Assembly: GCF_024105735.1 (NCBI RefSeq)
Contig: NZ_JAAAML010000003.1
Span: forward strand, 434,001-498,000
Source of the DNA: Parahoeflea alexandrii
GTDB taxonomy: Bacteria > Pseudomonadota > Alphaproteobacteria > Rhizobiales > Rhizobiaceae
DNA length: 64,000 nucleotides
Reading direction: 5' to 3'
The notes under the pieces are model-generated. The model did not search any database. It was not told the DNA's origin and worked only from the letters and a program-made list of their open reading frames with translations. Positions 43,645 through 52,537 of the stretch are shown piece after piece (within the stretch, counting starts at the first letter, position 1; each line of letters starts with the position of its first letter). The translations under genes were made by a program, and so were the position numbers.

Positions 43645-44111
43645 ACCGCAAGCAGAAACGATTGTCCATCATTGCCGCCGGTGCGGTTTTCCTCGCAGGA
43701 GCCGCGGCTCTGGTGACGTCCGCGCTGCGCGAGCAGATCGTGTTCTTCAATTCGCCAACCGATGTGCTGGCTCAGCCGCTGGCACCCGGCACCCGGGTCC
43801 GGCTTGGCGGACTGGTTGAGGAGGGCACCGTCCTGCGCGGCGAGAATTCGGCGGTGACCTTCCAGGTGACCGACACCAATGCTTCGGTAAAGGTGCGCTA
43901 TGTCGGTATCCTGCCCGATCTGTTCCGTGAGGGGCAGGGCGTGGTCACCGAGGGCGTGTTTTCGCCCGAGGAAGGCACCTTCATGGCCGATACGGTTCTG
44001 GCCAAGCATGACGAGAATTACATGCCCAAGGAAGTCGCCGATGCGCTCAAGGCGCAGGGCGTCTGGCAGGAGGGCGATCCGACGCCTGGAGTCGGAACCC
44101 AAACGCAATAG
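43641..44111 (+). CDS. ccmE: CcmE/CycJ periplasmic heme chaperone
   Basis: This 156-aa protein has one N-terminal membrane anchor ([19 protein letters not shown]) and an OB-fold domain. The covalent heme-binding histidine is His123 in [10 protein letters not shown], with Tyr127 as the conserved axial residue. CcmE carries heme from CcmC/CcmAB/CcmD to CcmF. It starts at ATG 43641, coupled to ccmI. Confidence 0.96.
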   Translation: MNRKQKRLSIIAAGAVFLAGAAALVTSALREQIVFFNSPTDVLAQPLAPGTRVRLGGLVEEGTVLRGENSAVTFQVTDTNASVKVRYVGILPDLFREGQGVVTEGVFSPEEGTFMADTVLAKHDENYMPKEVADALKAQGVWQEGDPTPGVGTQTQ

Positions 44112-44114
44112 GCC

Positions 44115-44133
44115 CGGCGGCAAAGCGCCGCCG
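44115..44133 (+). other. Intercistronic hairpin between ccmE and ccmF
   Basis: CGGCGGC and GCCGCCG form a 7-bp stem with a five-base loop in the 44-base spacer. No T tract follows. It may stabilise or partly separate the ccmIE and ccmFH messages. Confidence 0.4.
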
Positions 44134-44155
44134 AGGCACCGGAGGAGAGGACGCC

Positions 44156-46141
44156 ATGATTATTGAAATCGGCCATTTTGCCCTGATCCTCGCGCTGGCG
44201 ACCGCGATCGTTCAGTCGGTGGTACCGCTGATCGGAGCGCGGCGCCGCGACGCGGGAATGATGGCGGTCGGTCCGCAGGCGGCGGTGACTTCGCTGATGC
44301 TGGTGGCGATCTCTTTCTTCGCGCTCACCCACGCCTATGTGGTGTCCGACTTCTCGGTCCAGAACGTTGTGGAGAACTCCCACTCGCTCAAGCCGATGCT
44401 CTACAAGGTGACCGGCGTCTGGGGCAATCACGAAGGCTCGATGCTGCTTTGGGTGCTCATCCTGGTGCTTTTCTCTGCGTTGGTGGCGCTGTTCGGTCGC
44501 AATCTGCCTGACACGCTGAAGGCAAATGTGCTTGCGGTTCAGGCATGGGTCACCGTGGCATTTCTGCTCTTTGTCGTGCTCACCTCCAATCCGTTCAACA
44601 GGCTTGACCCGGCGCCCCTGGAAGGCAATGACCTCAACCCGATCCTGCAGGACATCGGCCTGGCGATCCATCCGCCGCTGCTCTATCTCGGTTATGTCGG
44701 CTTCTCGATTTCCTTTGCCTTTGCCATCGCCGCCCTGATCGAGGGCCGCATCGACGCCGCCTGGGCCCGCTGGGTGCGGCCGTGGACACTGACAGCCTGG
44801 ATCTTTCTCACCGCCGGCATCTCGATGGGCAGCTACTGGGCCTATTACGAGCTCGGGTGGGGCGGCTGGTGGTTCTGGGACCCGGTCGAGAACGCCTCGT
44901 TCATGCCCTGGCTGGTCGGTACCGCGCTGCTTCATTCAGCGCTGGTGATGGAAAAGCGCGAGGCGTTGAAGATCTGGACGGTGCTGCTTGCCATCCTGAC
45001 ATTCTCGTTCTCGCTGCTGGGTACGTTTCTGGTCCGCTCCGGCGTTCTGACCTCGGTGCATGCCTTTGCCACCGATCCGGCGCGCGGCGTGTTCATCCTC
45101 GGCATCCTGGTGGTCTTTATCGGAGGAGCGCTTGCCCTTTTCGGCCTCAGGGCGGGAACGCTCAAGGCAGGCGGGATGTTCGCGCCGATATCGCGCGAAG
45201 GCTCGCTGGTCCTGAACAACCTGTTCCTGACCACGGCCGCCGCAACGGTTCTGGTCGGCACGCTCTATCCGCTGCTGCTCGAATCGGTGACCGGCACCAA
45301 GATCTCTGTTGGCCCGCCCTTCTTCAACCTGACCTTCGGCCCGCTGATGGTTCCGTTGCTGCTGGCGGTTCCTTTCGGGCCCTTGCTGGCCTGGAAACGG
45401 GGCGATCTCGCCGGTGCGGCGCAGCGGCTGTATTTTGCCGCCGGCGGATCGCTGCTGGTGGGCCTGGGAGTGGTCTTCATTCAGACCGGCGCACCGGTTC
45501 TTGCCGGGCTCGGAATTGCTCTCGGCGTGTTCCTGATCCTGGGCGCCCTGACCGATCTGGCGCTTCGCGCCGGCATCGGCCGCGTCGGCGCCGGTGTGGC
45601 CTGGAGCCGGCTGATCGGTCTGCCGCGCTCTGCCTTCGGATCGGCGCTCGGCCATATGGGACTCGGCGTCACGGTGATCGGTGTGGTTGCGGCAAGCGTG
45701 TTCTCCACGGAAACCGTGATCGCCATGAAGCCGGGCGACACGGCGACAGCCGGCGGCTATGAGCTGCGTTTCGACGGGATCCGCGATTACAACGGCCCCA
45801 ACTATACGTCGCAGTCAGGCGAGTTCACGGTGATGCGCGACGGCGTGGAAGTGGCCAGGACCGCTTCCGCCAAGCGCTTCTACCAGGCCCGCGGGATGCC
45901 GACCACGGAAGCCGGTATCCTCACCTTTGGCGCCAGCCAGCTCTACATCGCGCTCGGCGATCCGGAGGCCAATGGCGGGCTTGTCGTCAGGATCTGGTGG
46001 AAGTCCTGGGTAACCTTCATCTGGTACGGCACCGTCGTCATGATGATCGGCGGGATGCTGTCTCTGTCGGACCGGCGGTTGCGTATAGGTGCGCCCAACC
46101 GCGCGAAAGCCCGAAAGAAGACCGCGGAGGCTTCGGCTTGA
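44156..46141 (+). CDS. ccmF: CcmF/CycK heme lyase subunit
   Basis: This 661-aa multi-spanning inner-membrane protein transfers heme from CcmE to apocytochrome c. The tryptophan-rich heme-handling motif [17 protein letters not shown] is intact, and about a dozen or more membrane segments are visible, with conserved histidines in [16 protein letters not shown] and [23 protein letters not shown] precedes ATG 44156. Its stop overlaps the ccmH start. Confidence 0.96.
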   Translation: MIIEIGHFALILALATAIVQSVVPLIGARRRDAGMMAVGPQAAVTSLMLVAISFFALTHAYVVSDFSVQNVVENSHSLKPMLYKVTGVWGNHEGSMLLWVLILVLFSALVALFGRNLPDTLKANVLAVQAWVTVAFLLFVVLTSNPFNRLDPAPLEGNDLNPILQDIGLAIHPPLLYLGYVGFSISFAFAIAALIEGRIDAAWARWVRPWTLTAWIFLTAGISMGSYWAYYELGWGGWWFWDPVENASFMPWLVGTALLHSALVMEKREALKIWTVLLAILTFSFSLLGTFLVRSGVLTSVHAFATDPARGVFILGILVVFIGGALALFGLRAGTLKAGGMFAPISREGSLVLNNLFLTTAAATVLVGTLYPLLLESVTGTKISVGPPFFNLTFGPLMVPLLLAVPFGPLLAWKRGDLAGAAQRLYFAAGGSLLVGLGVVFIQTGAPVLAGLGIALGVFLILGALTDLALRAGIGRVGAGVAWSRLIGLPRSAFGSALGHMGLGVTVIGVVAASVFSTETVIAMKPGDTATAGGYELRFDGIRDYNGPNYTSQSGEFTVMRDGVEVARTASAKRFYQARGMPTTEAGILTFGASQLYIALGDPEANGGLVVRIWWKSWVTFIWYGTVVMMIGGMLSLSDRRLRIGAPNRAKARKKTAEASA

Positions 46142-46626
46142 GCCTGTTTCGTCATACGCTGGCCGCCCTGTTGATGATGCTGGCCTTTGCCGGCCCGGCT
46201 GCAGCGGTCAATCCCGATGAGGTTCTTGATGATCCGGCTCTCGAAGCACGGGCGCGCGAGCTCTCGCTCGATCTGAGGTGCCTGGTCTGCCAGAACCAGT
46301 CGATCGACGATTCCAACGCCGAACTCGCCCGGGACCTGAGGCTGCTGGTGCGCGAGCGGCTTGTGGCGGGCGACAGCGACGAGGACGTGATCGATTACGT
46401 CGTTTCCCGCTATGGCGAATTCGTCCTTCTGACGCCGCGGTTTTCGGTCAAGACCGTGCTCCTGTGGGGCGCGCCGTTGGTGATCCTGCTGATTGGCGCG
46501 GGGGTCATGGTGATCAATGCCCGCGGGCGTGACAAGATGGTCGCGGCTGCCGGCGGTAGCGGACTTTCGCAAGCCGAACAGGCAGAGCTCGCAAAAGTGT
46601 TGGAGGACCGTGATCGCGAAGCCTGA
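46138..46626 (+). CDS. ccmH: CcmH/CycL thioreductase subunit
   Basis: This 162-aa protein has a cleavable signal ([18 protein letters not shown]), the active-site motif [14 protein letters not shown] with Cys48 and Cys51, and a C-terminal anchor ([20 protein letters not shown]). It reduces apocytochrome CXXCH thiols for heme attachment. The start is TTG 46138, overlapping the ccmF stop; GGAGG lies seven bases upstream, which decides for TTG over the later ATG at 46174. Confidence 0.94.
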   Translation: MSLFRHTLAALLMMLAFAGPAAAVNPDEVLDDPALEARARELSLDLRCLVCQNQSIDDSNAELARDLRLLVRERLVAGDSDEDVIDYVVSRYGEFVLLTPRFSVKTVLLWGAPLVILLIGAGVMVINARGRDKMVAAAGGSGLSQAEQAELAKVLEDRDREA

Positions 46627-46661
46627 TAGGACGGTCCCGAACATTGAAAAAGGGGCGCGAC

Positions 46662-47891
46662 ATGACGGCACACACGATCAGGGCAGAGTTTGAAGGCCAT
46701 TCCGGGGCCAGGCTGGCCGCACGGCTTGACCTTCCCGCCGGCGCGATACGCGCCTGGGCGCTGTTTGCTCACTGCTTCACCTGTTCCAAGGATACGCTAG
46801 CGGCCAAGCGCATTTCCGGGGAACTGGCCCGCGCAGGCATAGCCGTCATGCGGTTCGATTTCACCGGGCTTGGTTCCAGCGACGGCGAATTTGCCTCCAC
46901 CAATTTTTCCTCCAATGTCGCCGATCTGCGCGCCGCTGCCGACTGGCTGGCAGACCATTACGATGCGCCCGAAATTCTCGTTGGCCATTCGCTTGGCGGC
47001 GCCGCCGTGCTGGCGATTGCGGGCGAACTCGATTCGGTCAAGGCTGTCGCCACGCTCGGTGCTCCGGCCGAAGCCAGTCACGTGATCCAGAACTTCGGCG
47101 ACCATGTAGATGAAATCCGGGCCGAGGGAGAGGCTGAGGTCAATCTTGGTGGACGCACATTCACCATCAAACAGCAGTTTGTCGAGGACCTCAGCGCCAC
47201 CAGCCTGGCCGACCGCATCGGCCACATGAAAAAGGCGCTGCTGATCCTGCACGCGCCGCGCGATGAGGTGGTCGGCATTGACAATGCCGCCGCAATCTTT
47301 GGGGCTGCGAAACATCCAAAGAGTTTCGTCTCGCTTGATGGTGCCGATCACCTGCTCACCGACCCGGCGGATGCGAATTATGTCGCGGGCGTCATTGCCT
47401 CCTGGGTGGCGCGCTACCTGCCTGCGGAAGAACCGCGACGCGAGAATGATCCGGTGGAGGACGTTGTCGTCGGCGAAACCGGGCAGGGCCGGTTTCAGGT
47501 CTCGGTTCAGGCCGGCCCGCACCGCTTTCTTGCCGACGAGCCCGCCGATGTTGGCGGCGCCGACACCGGACCGTCCCCCTATGACCTGATTTCGGCAGCA
47601 CTTGGCGCCTGCACCGCCATGACCCTGCGCATGTATGTGCGCCTGAAGAAGATCGACCTCGGCCTGGTGACGGTCACGGTGCGCCACAACAAGGTGCATG
47701 CGGCTGATTGCCTGGAATGCACCGATGAAGAACGGGCCAATGGCGGCAAGATCGACCGGTTCGAGCGGATCATCGCGATCGACGGCGGCACACCGGACGG
47801 CCTCGCCGACAAGATTGCCGAGATCGCTGGCAAGTGCCCGGTCCATCGCACGCTCGAACACGGCGCCAAGGTGGTAACGACACTGAGGTGA
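46662..47891 (+). CDS. Bifunctional alpha/beta hydrolase-OsmC fusion protein
   Basis: This is a 409-aa protein. Residues 1-250 are an alpha/beta hydrolase with nucleophile elbow GHSLGG (Ser in VGHSLGGAAV). Residues 270-409 are an OsmC/YhfA-type peroxiredoxin domain with redox cysteines in GACTAMTLRMYV and KCPVHRTLEHG. OsmC proteins reduce organic hydroperoxides. The fused layout is a known family in Proteobacteria. AGGGG is six bases before ATG 46662. It follows ccmH by 35 bases, so it may share the ccm transcript. Confidence 0.9.
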   Translation: MTAHTIRAEFEGHSGARLAARLDLPAGAIRAWALFAHCFTCSKDTLAAKRISGELARAGIAVMRFDFTGLGSSDGEFASTNFSSNVADLRAAADWLADHYDAPEILVGHSLGGAAVLAIAGELDSVKAVATLGAPAEASHVIQNFGDHVDEIRAEGEAEVNLGGRTFTIKQQFVEDLSATSLADRIGHMKKALLILHAPRDEVVGIDNAAAIFGAAKHPKSFVSLDGADHLLTDPADANYVAGVIASWVARYLPAEEPRRENDPVEDVVVGETGQGRFQVSVQAGPHRFLADEPADVGGADTGPSPYDLISAALGACTAMTLRMYVRLKKIDLGLVTVTVRHNKVHAADCLECTDEERANGGKIDRFERIIAIDGGTPDGLADKIAEIAGKCPVHRTLEHGAKVVTTLR

Positions 47892-48042
47892 AAGCGAAGT
47901 GAATGCTCGCGTTTGCAAGGCACGCCGGCATCCAACATGGCTCCCGGCGCCTGCCTTGGAAGTGGCTTGCCAAACCGATCAAATCGCAGCGCAAACCGGA
48001 TCCGCAGCAGCGGGTGGAATGCGTTGTCGTTATGAAAACCGG

Positions 48043-48444
48043 CTATGAGGGCGCGGGATGGCCTACTGACTGCTTTGCTTCGTCGCAGATCTCGTACCAC
48101 GAGGGTTTTTCGTCGACAAACTCGTGGAGGCTGTTCCTGACAGTCAGTTCGGTGTCGAGTGCGTTTGCTGCTATCGGAAAGCTGTCTGCATCGGACAGGA
48201 TCTCGCCCAGGGAGGTGCCGCATATCCTGCAGAAACATCTTCCATATATATACGGAGAAACCGGCTCGAACAGCTGAACATGCTCCCGGCCCTCAATCCA
48301 CTTGAGATCATCCTTCCTGACGAAAACGATAGTGCTCGCCCCCACTTTCCTGCACCTGGAACAATGGCATGTGCCCATCATCGAAGGCTGATTGAGGAGT
48401 TCGAATTTCACCGCTCCGCAGCAGCAACTACCGTTAATCATCAA
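48043..48444 (-). CDS. GFA-family zinc protein
   Basis: This 133-aa protein has the cysteine pattern of the GFA (glutathione-dependent formaldehyde-activating-like) family: SCCCGAVKF, CHCSRCRK and CFCRICGTS, eight or nine cysteines for zinc binding. The family name comes from one debated enzyme, so no reaction should be assumed. It is convergent with the hydrolase-OsmC gene and has noticeably lower GC codons than its neighbours, which hints at later acquisition. Confidence 0.87.
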   Translation of the reverse strand: MMINGSCCCGAVKFELLNQPSMMGTCHCSRCRKVGASTIVFVRKDDLKWIEGREHVQLFEPVSPYIYGRCFCRICGTSLGEILSDADSFPIAANALDTELTVRNSLHEFVDEKPSWYEICDEAKQSVGHPAPS

Positions 48445-48730
48445 AAGATTCCTGTTTCAAAAAATGGCATGCTATTGGAACAATACATGAACAAAACAAG
48501 GAGAGCAAGGTCGCAGTCGAGCTTCGGGAAATGCCCCTTCCTGCAGGAAGCGGCCCGTGAATCTGCCTGGCAGGACCTCACTTGCGAGGGCGCGGCACGC
48601 AATGTGGCGAGCACAAGGCAACAAACATTACAAAGGTTTAATGATCCGGAAAGCTTGTCGTAACGGCGACCGCACTATGTCTCTTGCAAAGGTCGGATAA
48701 ACGGCTTTGCAATCAAGAAGAGGTTGAGAC
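48445..48730. promoter_or_regulatory. Intergenic region upstream of degP
   Basis: The region must carry the degP promoter and the divergent GFA promoter. CTTCCTGCAGGAAG at 48537-48550 is a perfect 14-bp palindrome. CTTGTC at 48654-48659 and CTATGT at 48675-48680 resemble alphaproteobacterial -35/-10 boxes, but their 15-base spacing is two short of the usual 17. AAGAGG just before ATG 48731 is the likely ribosome-binding site. No ORF is convincing. Confidence 0.4.
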
Positions 48731-50287
48731 ATGTCGAACAAGCCACGCAGATTTTCCAAGGGATTCCTGAGCACGACCGCCATTGCCGGTGTCGCGGCGG
48801 CGCTTCTTGCCACGGGCGTGCCCGCGCCGGTCTCCGGTGCCTTCGCAGAAGCCGTCCGCGTTGAAGCTCCTCAGGCACCGAGCTTCGCCGACGTGGTCCA
48901 GGCCGTATCGCCGGCCGTTGTATCCGTTCGCGTCCAGGCGGAGGTCAAGCCTGTCGCCAACGACGGCGGTTTCAGTTTCGATTTCAACGGCCGCGGCTTC
49001 GAGGACCTGCCGGATGACCATCCGATGAAACGGTTCTTCGACCAGTTCAGCCGTGGCTTCGGTGGTCAGGACGACCGCCGCGCCGAGCGGGACCGCCGCG
49101 GGCCCGATTCCGAGCGGCGTCCCGGTCGTGTGCGTCCGGTCAGCCAGGGTTCGGGCTTCTTCATCTCCGAAGACGGCCTCCTGGTGACCAACAACCACGT
49201 CGTCGAGGATGGCTCGGCCTTCACCGTCATCATGGATGACGGCACCGAGCTGGACGCCAAGCTGGTCGGACGCGACAGACGCACCGATCTGGCAGTCCTC
49301 AAGGTCGAGGAAAGCCGCACCTTCACCTATGTCGACTTTGCCGATGACACCAAGGTCCGCGTCGGCGACTGGGTCGTCGCCGTCGGCAACCCCTTCGGCC
49401 TTGGCGGAAGCGTCACCGCCGGTATCGTCTCGGCCCGCGGCCGTGACATCGGCGCCGGCCCCTATGACGACTTCATCCAGGTCGATGCCGCCGTCAACCG
49501 GGGCAACTCGGGCGGCCCGACCTTCAACCTCAACGGCGAAGTGATCGGCATCAACACCGCCATCTTCTCGCCCTCGGGCGGCAATGTCGGCATTGCCTTT
49601 GCCATTCCGGCCTCGACCGCCCGGGCCGTGATCAACGACCTGGTCCAGAGCGGCTCGGTCGAGCGCGGCTGGCTCGGTGTGCAGATCCAGCCGGTGACCT
49701 CCGATATCGCCGAATCTCTGGGGCTTGCAGAAGCCGAAGGCGCGCTGGTGACTGCACCGCAGGACGATGCGCCTGCTGCCAAGGCCGGCATCGAGGCCGG
49801 TGACGTGGTCACCGCCGTCGATGGCGAGATGGTCAAGGATCCGCGTGACCTGGCCAAGAAGATCGCGGCCATGGATCCCGGCAAGACCATCGATGTCACG
49901 GTCTGGCGCAATGGCAAGAGCGAGACCGTGAAGGTTGAGCTCGGGTCGCTGCCGACGGAAGTTGCGGCTGTCTCTCCTGATCAGGACGAAGCGCCCACCG
50001 CGCCCCAGGCCGATGCAACCCTCGACAGCTTTGGTCTGACGGTGGTTCCCGCTGAGACCGGAAGCGGTCTGGTCATCACCTCCGTGGCGCCCGACAGTGC
50101 CGCCGAGGAGCGCGGCCTGCGTGCCGGCGACGTGATCATCGCGGTCAACAACCAGGATGTCGCCAAGGCCTCCGATGTGGTCGGCATCATTGACGCCGCC
50201 GCCAAGGATGGCCGCAAGGCAGCCCTGTTCCAGGTCGAGAACGAAAACCGTTCGCGCTTCGTCGCCCTGCCGATAGATCAGGGCTGA
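48731..50287 (+). CDS. degP: DegP/HtrA-like periplasmic serine protease
   Basis: This 518-aa Do-family protease has an N-terminal signal (AIAGVAAALLATGVPAPVSGAFA). The trypsin-like domain carries the triad His156 (VTNNHVVED), Asp186 (TDLAVLK) and Ser260 (NRGNSGGP). Two PDZ domains follow (about 290-385 and 420-510). It degrades or refolds misfolded envelope proteins. In rhizobia it lies directly after cycHJKL, as here with two genes inserted between. A strong terminator follows. Confidence 0.95.
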   Translation: MSNKPRRFSKGFLSTTAIAGVAAALLATGVPAPVSGAFAEAVRVEAPQAPSFADVVQAVSPAVVSVRVQAEVKPVANDGGFSFDFNGRGFEDLPDDHPMKRFFDQFSRGFGGQDDRRAERDRRGPDSERRPGRVRPVSQGSGFFISEDGLLVTNNHVVEDGSAFTVIMDDGTELDAKLVGRDRRTDLAVLKVEESRTFTYVDFADDTKVRVGDWVVAVGNPFGLGGSVTAGIVSARGRDIGAGPYDDFIQVDAAVNRGNSGGPTFNLNGEVIGINTAIFSPSGGNVGIAFAIPASTARAVINDLVQSGSVERGWLGVQIQPVTSDIAESLGLAEAEGALVTAPQDDAPAAKAGIEAGDVVTAVDGEMVKDPRDLAKKIAAMDPGKTIDVTVWRNGKSETVKVELGSLPTEVAAVSPDQDEAPTAPQADATLDSFGLTVVPAETGSGLVITSVAPDSAAEERGLRAGDVIIAVNNQDVAKASDVVGIIDAAAKDGRKAALFQVENENRSRFVALPIDQG

Positions 50288-50338
50288 GTTCATACCTGAT
50301 CTTGTCGCATCCGGTCTCGCAAGAGGCCGGGTGCAACG

Positions 50339-50372
50339 ACGCGGCGGCCGCCCCTATAGCCGCCGCGTTTTT
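50339..50372 (+). terminator. Rho-independent terminator after degP
   Basis: A perfect 10-bp stem (ACGCGGCGGC / GCCGCCGCGT) with a ten-base loop runs into five T residues. Confidence 0.9.
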
Positions 50373-50443
50373 GTTTGTGTATCCGCCAGCCGGCACCGCT
50401 CGGCGAGGCTTGCGGGATAGGGGTGAACCGCTAGGATTGCGAC

Positions 50444-51124
50444 ATGAAGATTCTCATCATCGAAGACGATCTGGAAACCGCGGCCTATCTGTCGAAGGCG
50501 TTTCGCGAGGCGGGGATCACCGTGGATCAGGCCAGCGATGGAGATTCGGGTTTTTTCCTCGCCTCGGAAAACAGCTATGACGCGCTGGTGGTCGACCGCA
50601 TGCTGCCCAAGCGCGACGGCCTGTCGATCATCAGCGAATTGCGAGCCAGGGGCGACGACACGCCGGTGCTGATCCTTTCAGCCCTCGGTCAGGTTGACGA
50701 CCGCGTCACCGGTCTGCGCGCCGGTGGCGATGATTACCTGACCAAGCCCTACGCCTTCTCGGAATTGCTGGCACGCATCGAGATTCTCGGCCGCCGCAAG
50801 GGCAGCCGCTCCGAGCAGGAGACCACCTACCGCGTCGGCGATCTCGAACTGGACCGGCTCAGCCATGAAGTCCGCCGCGCCGGCCAGCAGATCCCGCTGC
50901 AGCCGCGGGAGTACCGGCTGCTCGAGTATCTGATGAAGAACGCCGGTCAGGTGGTCACCCGCACCATGTTGCTCGAGCACGTCTGGGACTATCATTTCGA
51001 TCCGCAGACCAATGTCATCGATGTTCACATCTCGCGGCTCAGGTCGAAGATCGAGAAGGATTTCGGCGAGCCGCTGCTGCGCACCGTGCGCGGTGCGGGC
51101 TATATGATGAAAGCCGGGGGCTGA
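50444..51124 (+). CDS. OmpR-family response regulator
   Basis: This 226-aa protein has a receiver domain with Asp51 (YDALVVDRMLPKRDG) and Lys in DDYLTKPYAF, and a winged-helix output domain (LQPREYRLLEYLMKNAGQVV, TNVIDVHISRLRSKIEKDF). Its target genes are unknown. It is followed by its kinase after six bases. Similar pairs lie between degP and glnE in rhizobial genomes. Confidence 0.93.
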   Translation: MKILIIEDDLETAAYLSKAFREAGITVDQASDGDSGFFLASENSYDALVVDRMLPKRDGLSIISELRARGDDTPVLILSALGQVDDRVTGLRAGGDDYLTKPYAFSELLARIEILGRRKGSRSEQETTYRVGDLELDRLSHEVRRAGQQIPLQPREYRLLEYLMKNAGQVVTRTMLLEHVWDYHFDPQTNVIDVHISRLRSKIEKDFGEPLLRTVRGAGYMMKAGG

Positions 51125-51130
51125 TCGCCT

Positions 51131-52537
51131 GTGTCCAGGCTACGCGCCATGCTGTCGACAACGGCGGTCCGCCTGTCGGCTCTCTATCTCGGACTGTTCG
51201 CGCTCTGCGCGGTGGCTCTGGTGTTCTACATCACGTCGATTTCCGTCGGAATGCAGCACGACCGCACCCAGGAGATCATCCTGAGCGAGTTGAGGGTGGT
51301 GGCAACATCCTACCGCAGGGGCGGCATCACCGGTCTCGTGCGCACCATTGAGCGGCGCTCGCGCCAGCCCGGCGCCAATCTTTACGCCATCGCCACGCCG
51401 AGCGGCGAACTGATCGCCGGCAACACGGCTTCGATTGCACCGGGCGTGCTCGATCTTGAAGGCTGGACTTCCACCCCGTTCCGCTACACCCGTCTTGGCG
51501 ATGCCGAGGACGAGGAGCATCTGGCCCTGGCCCAGGTGGTGGGCTTGCCCAATGGCATGCGGCTGATGGTCGGGCGCGATATCGGCGAGCGGGAACAGGT
51601 GCGCGGTCTGGTGCGCCAAGCGCTTGTCAGGGCACTTGCGATCATGTTCGTCGGCGCCCTGGCGATCTGGTTCTTTGTTGGCCGGCGGGCGCTCCGGCGG
51701 ATCGATCATATGTCGGAAGCCAGCAAGAAGATCATGGCTGGTGATCTGTCGCAGCGCTTGCCTGTCAGCGGGTCCGGCGATGAATTCGACCGGTTGAGCC
51801 TGTCGCTCAATGCCATGCTGGGCCGCATCGAGCGGCTCAACGAGGGGCTGCGCCAGGTCTCCGACAACATCGCGCACGATCTGAAAACCCCGCTTACCCG
51901 GCTGAGAAACCGGGCCGAGGCGGCACTCTCCGCCGATGGCGGTGCCGCTGCCAAGCAGGAGGCGCTTGAGCAGATGATCGCCGACAGCGATCAGCTGATC
52001 CGCACCTTCAATGCCCTTCTGATGATCAGCCGTGTCGAGGCGGGATCGTCAACGGCGCAGATGAGCGACGTCGATCTCTCCGGCTTGGCGCGGGATGCCA
52101 GCGAGCTCTATGAGCCGGTTGCTGAAGAGGCCGGGATCAGCCTGGTTGCGCAGATTGCACCGGGTATCACCATTCGTGGCAATCGCGAGCTCCTGGCCCA
52201 GGCCCTGTCCAACCTCATCGACAACGCGGTGAAATATGCGGCCGATGCGCCCGCATCGGAGATCACGGTCAGCCTTGCCCGCGCCTCCGGTGGCCAAGTG
52301 CGCCTTGCGGTCATCGACAACGGGCCGGGCGTTCCCGCCAACCGTCGCGAGGATGTAGTCAAGCGCTTCGTGCGGCTCGATGAAAGCCGTTCAAAACCAG
52401 GTACCGGACTTGGATTGAGCCTTGTTCACGCCGTTGCGGCGCTGCATGGTGGGCAATTGCTGCTTGATGACGCCAAGCCTGGAGCCGAAGAAAATCCCGG
52501 CCTTGCCGCGGTCATGGCGCTGCCGGGGTGGACATGA
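51131..52537 (+). CDS. Sensor histidine kinase (partner of the 50444 regulator)
   Basis: This 468-aa kinase has TM1 (LSALYLGLFALCAVALVFYI), a periplasmic part of about 120 residues, TM2 (RALAIMFVGALAIWFFVG) and HAMP. HisKA has His249 in DNIAHDLKTPLTRLRNR; HATPase has NLIDNAVKYA, DNGPGVP and GTGLGLSL. It starts at GTG 51131. Its stop overlaps the glnE start (ATGA), so the kinase and glnE are translationally coupled, an arrangement that may tie nitrogen enzyme control to this operon. Confidence 0.92.
   Translation: MSRLRAMLSTTAVRLSALYLGLFALCAVALVFYITSISVGMQHDRTQEIILSELRVVATSYRRGGITGLVRTIERRSRQPGANLYAIATPSGELIAGNTASIAPGVLDLEGWTSTPFRYTRLGDAEDEEHLALAQVVGLPNGMRLMVGRDIGEREQVRGLVRQALVRALAIMFVGALAIWFFVGRRALRRIDHMSEASKKIMAGDLSQRLPVSGSGDEFDRLSLSLNAMLGRIERLNEGLRQVSDNIAHDLKTPLTRLRNRAEAALSADGGAAAKQEALEQMIADSDQLIRTFNALLMISRVEAGSSTAQMSDVDLSGLARDASELYEPVAEEAGISLVAQIAPGITIRGNRELLAQALSNLIDNAVKYAADAPASEITVSLARASGGQVRLAVIDNGPGVPANRREDVVKRFVRLDESRSKPGTGLGLSLVHAVAALHGGQLLLDDAKPGAEENPGLAAVMALPGWT

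Noticed and set aside
48713-50293. 526-codon frame antisense to degP
   Set aside because: A shadow of the third-position bias in degP; low-complexity Gly/Asp/Arg composition.
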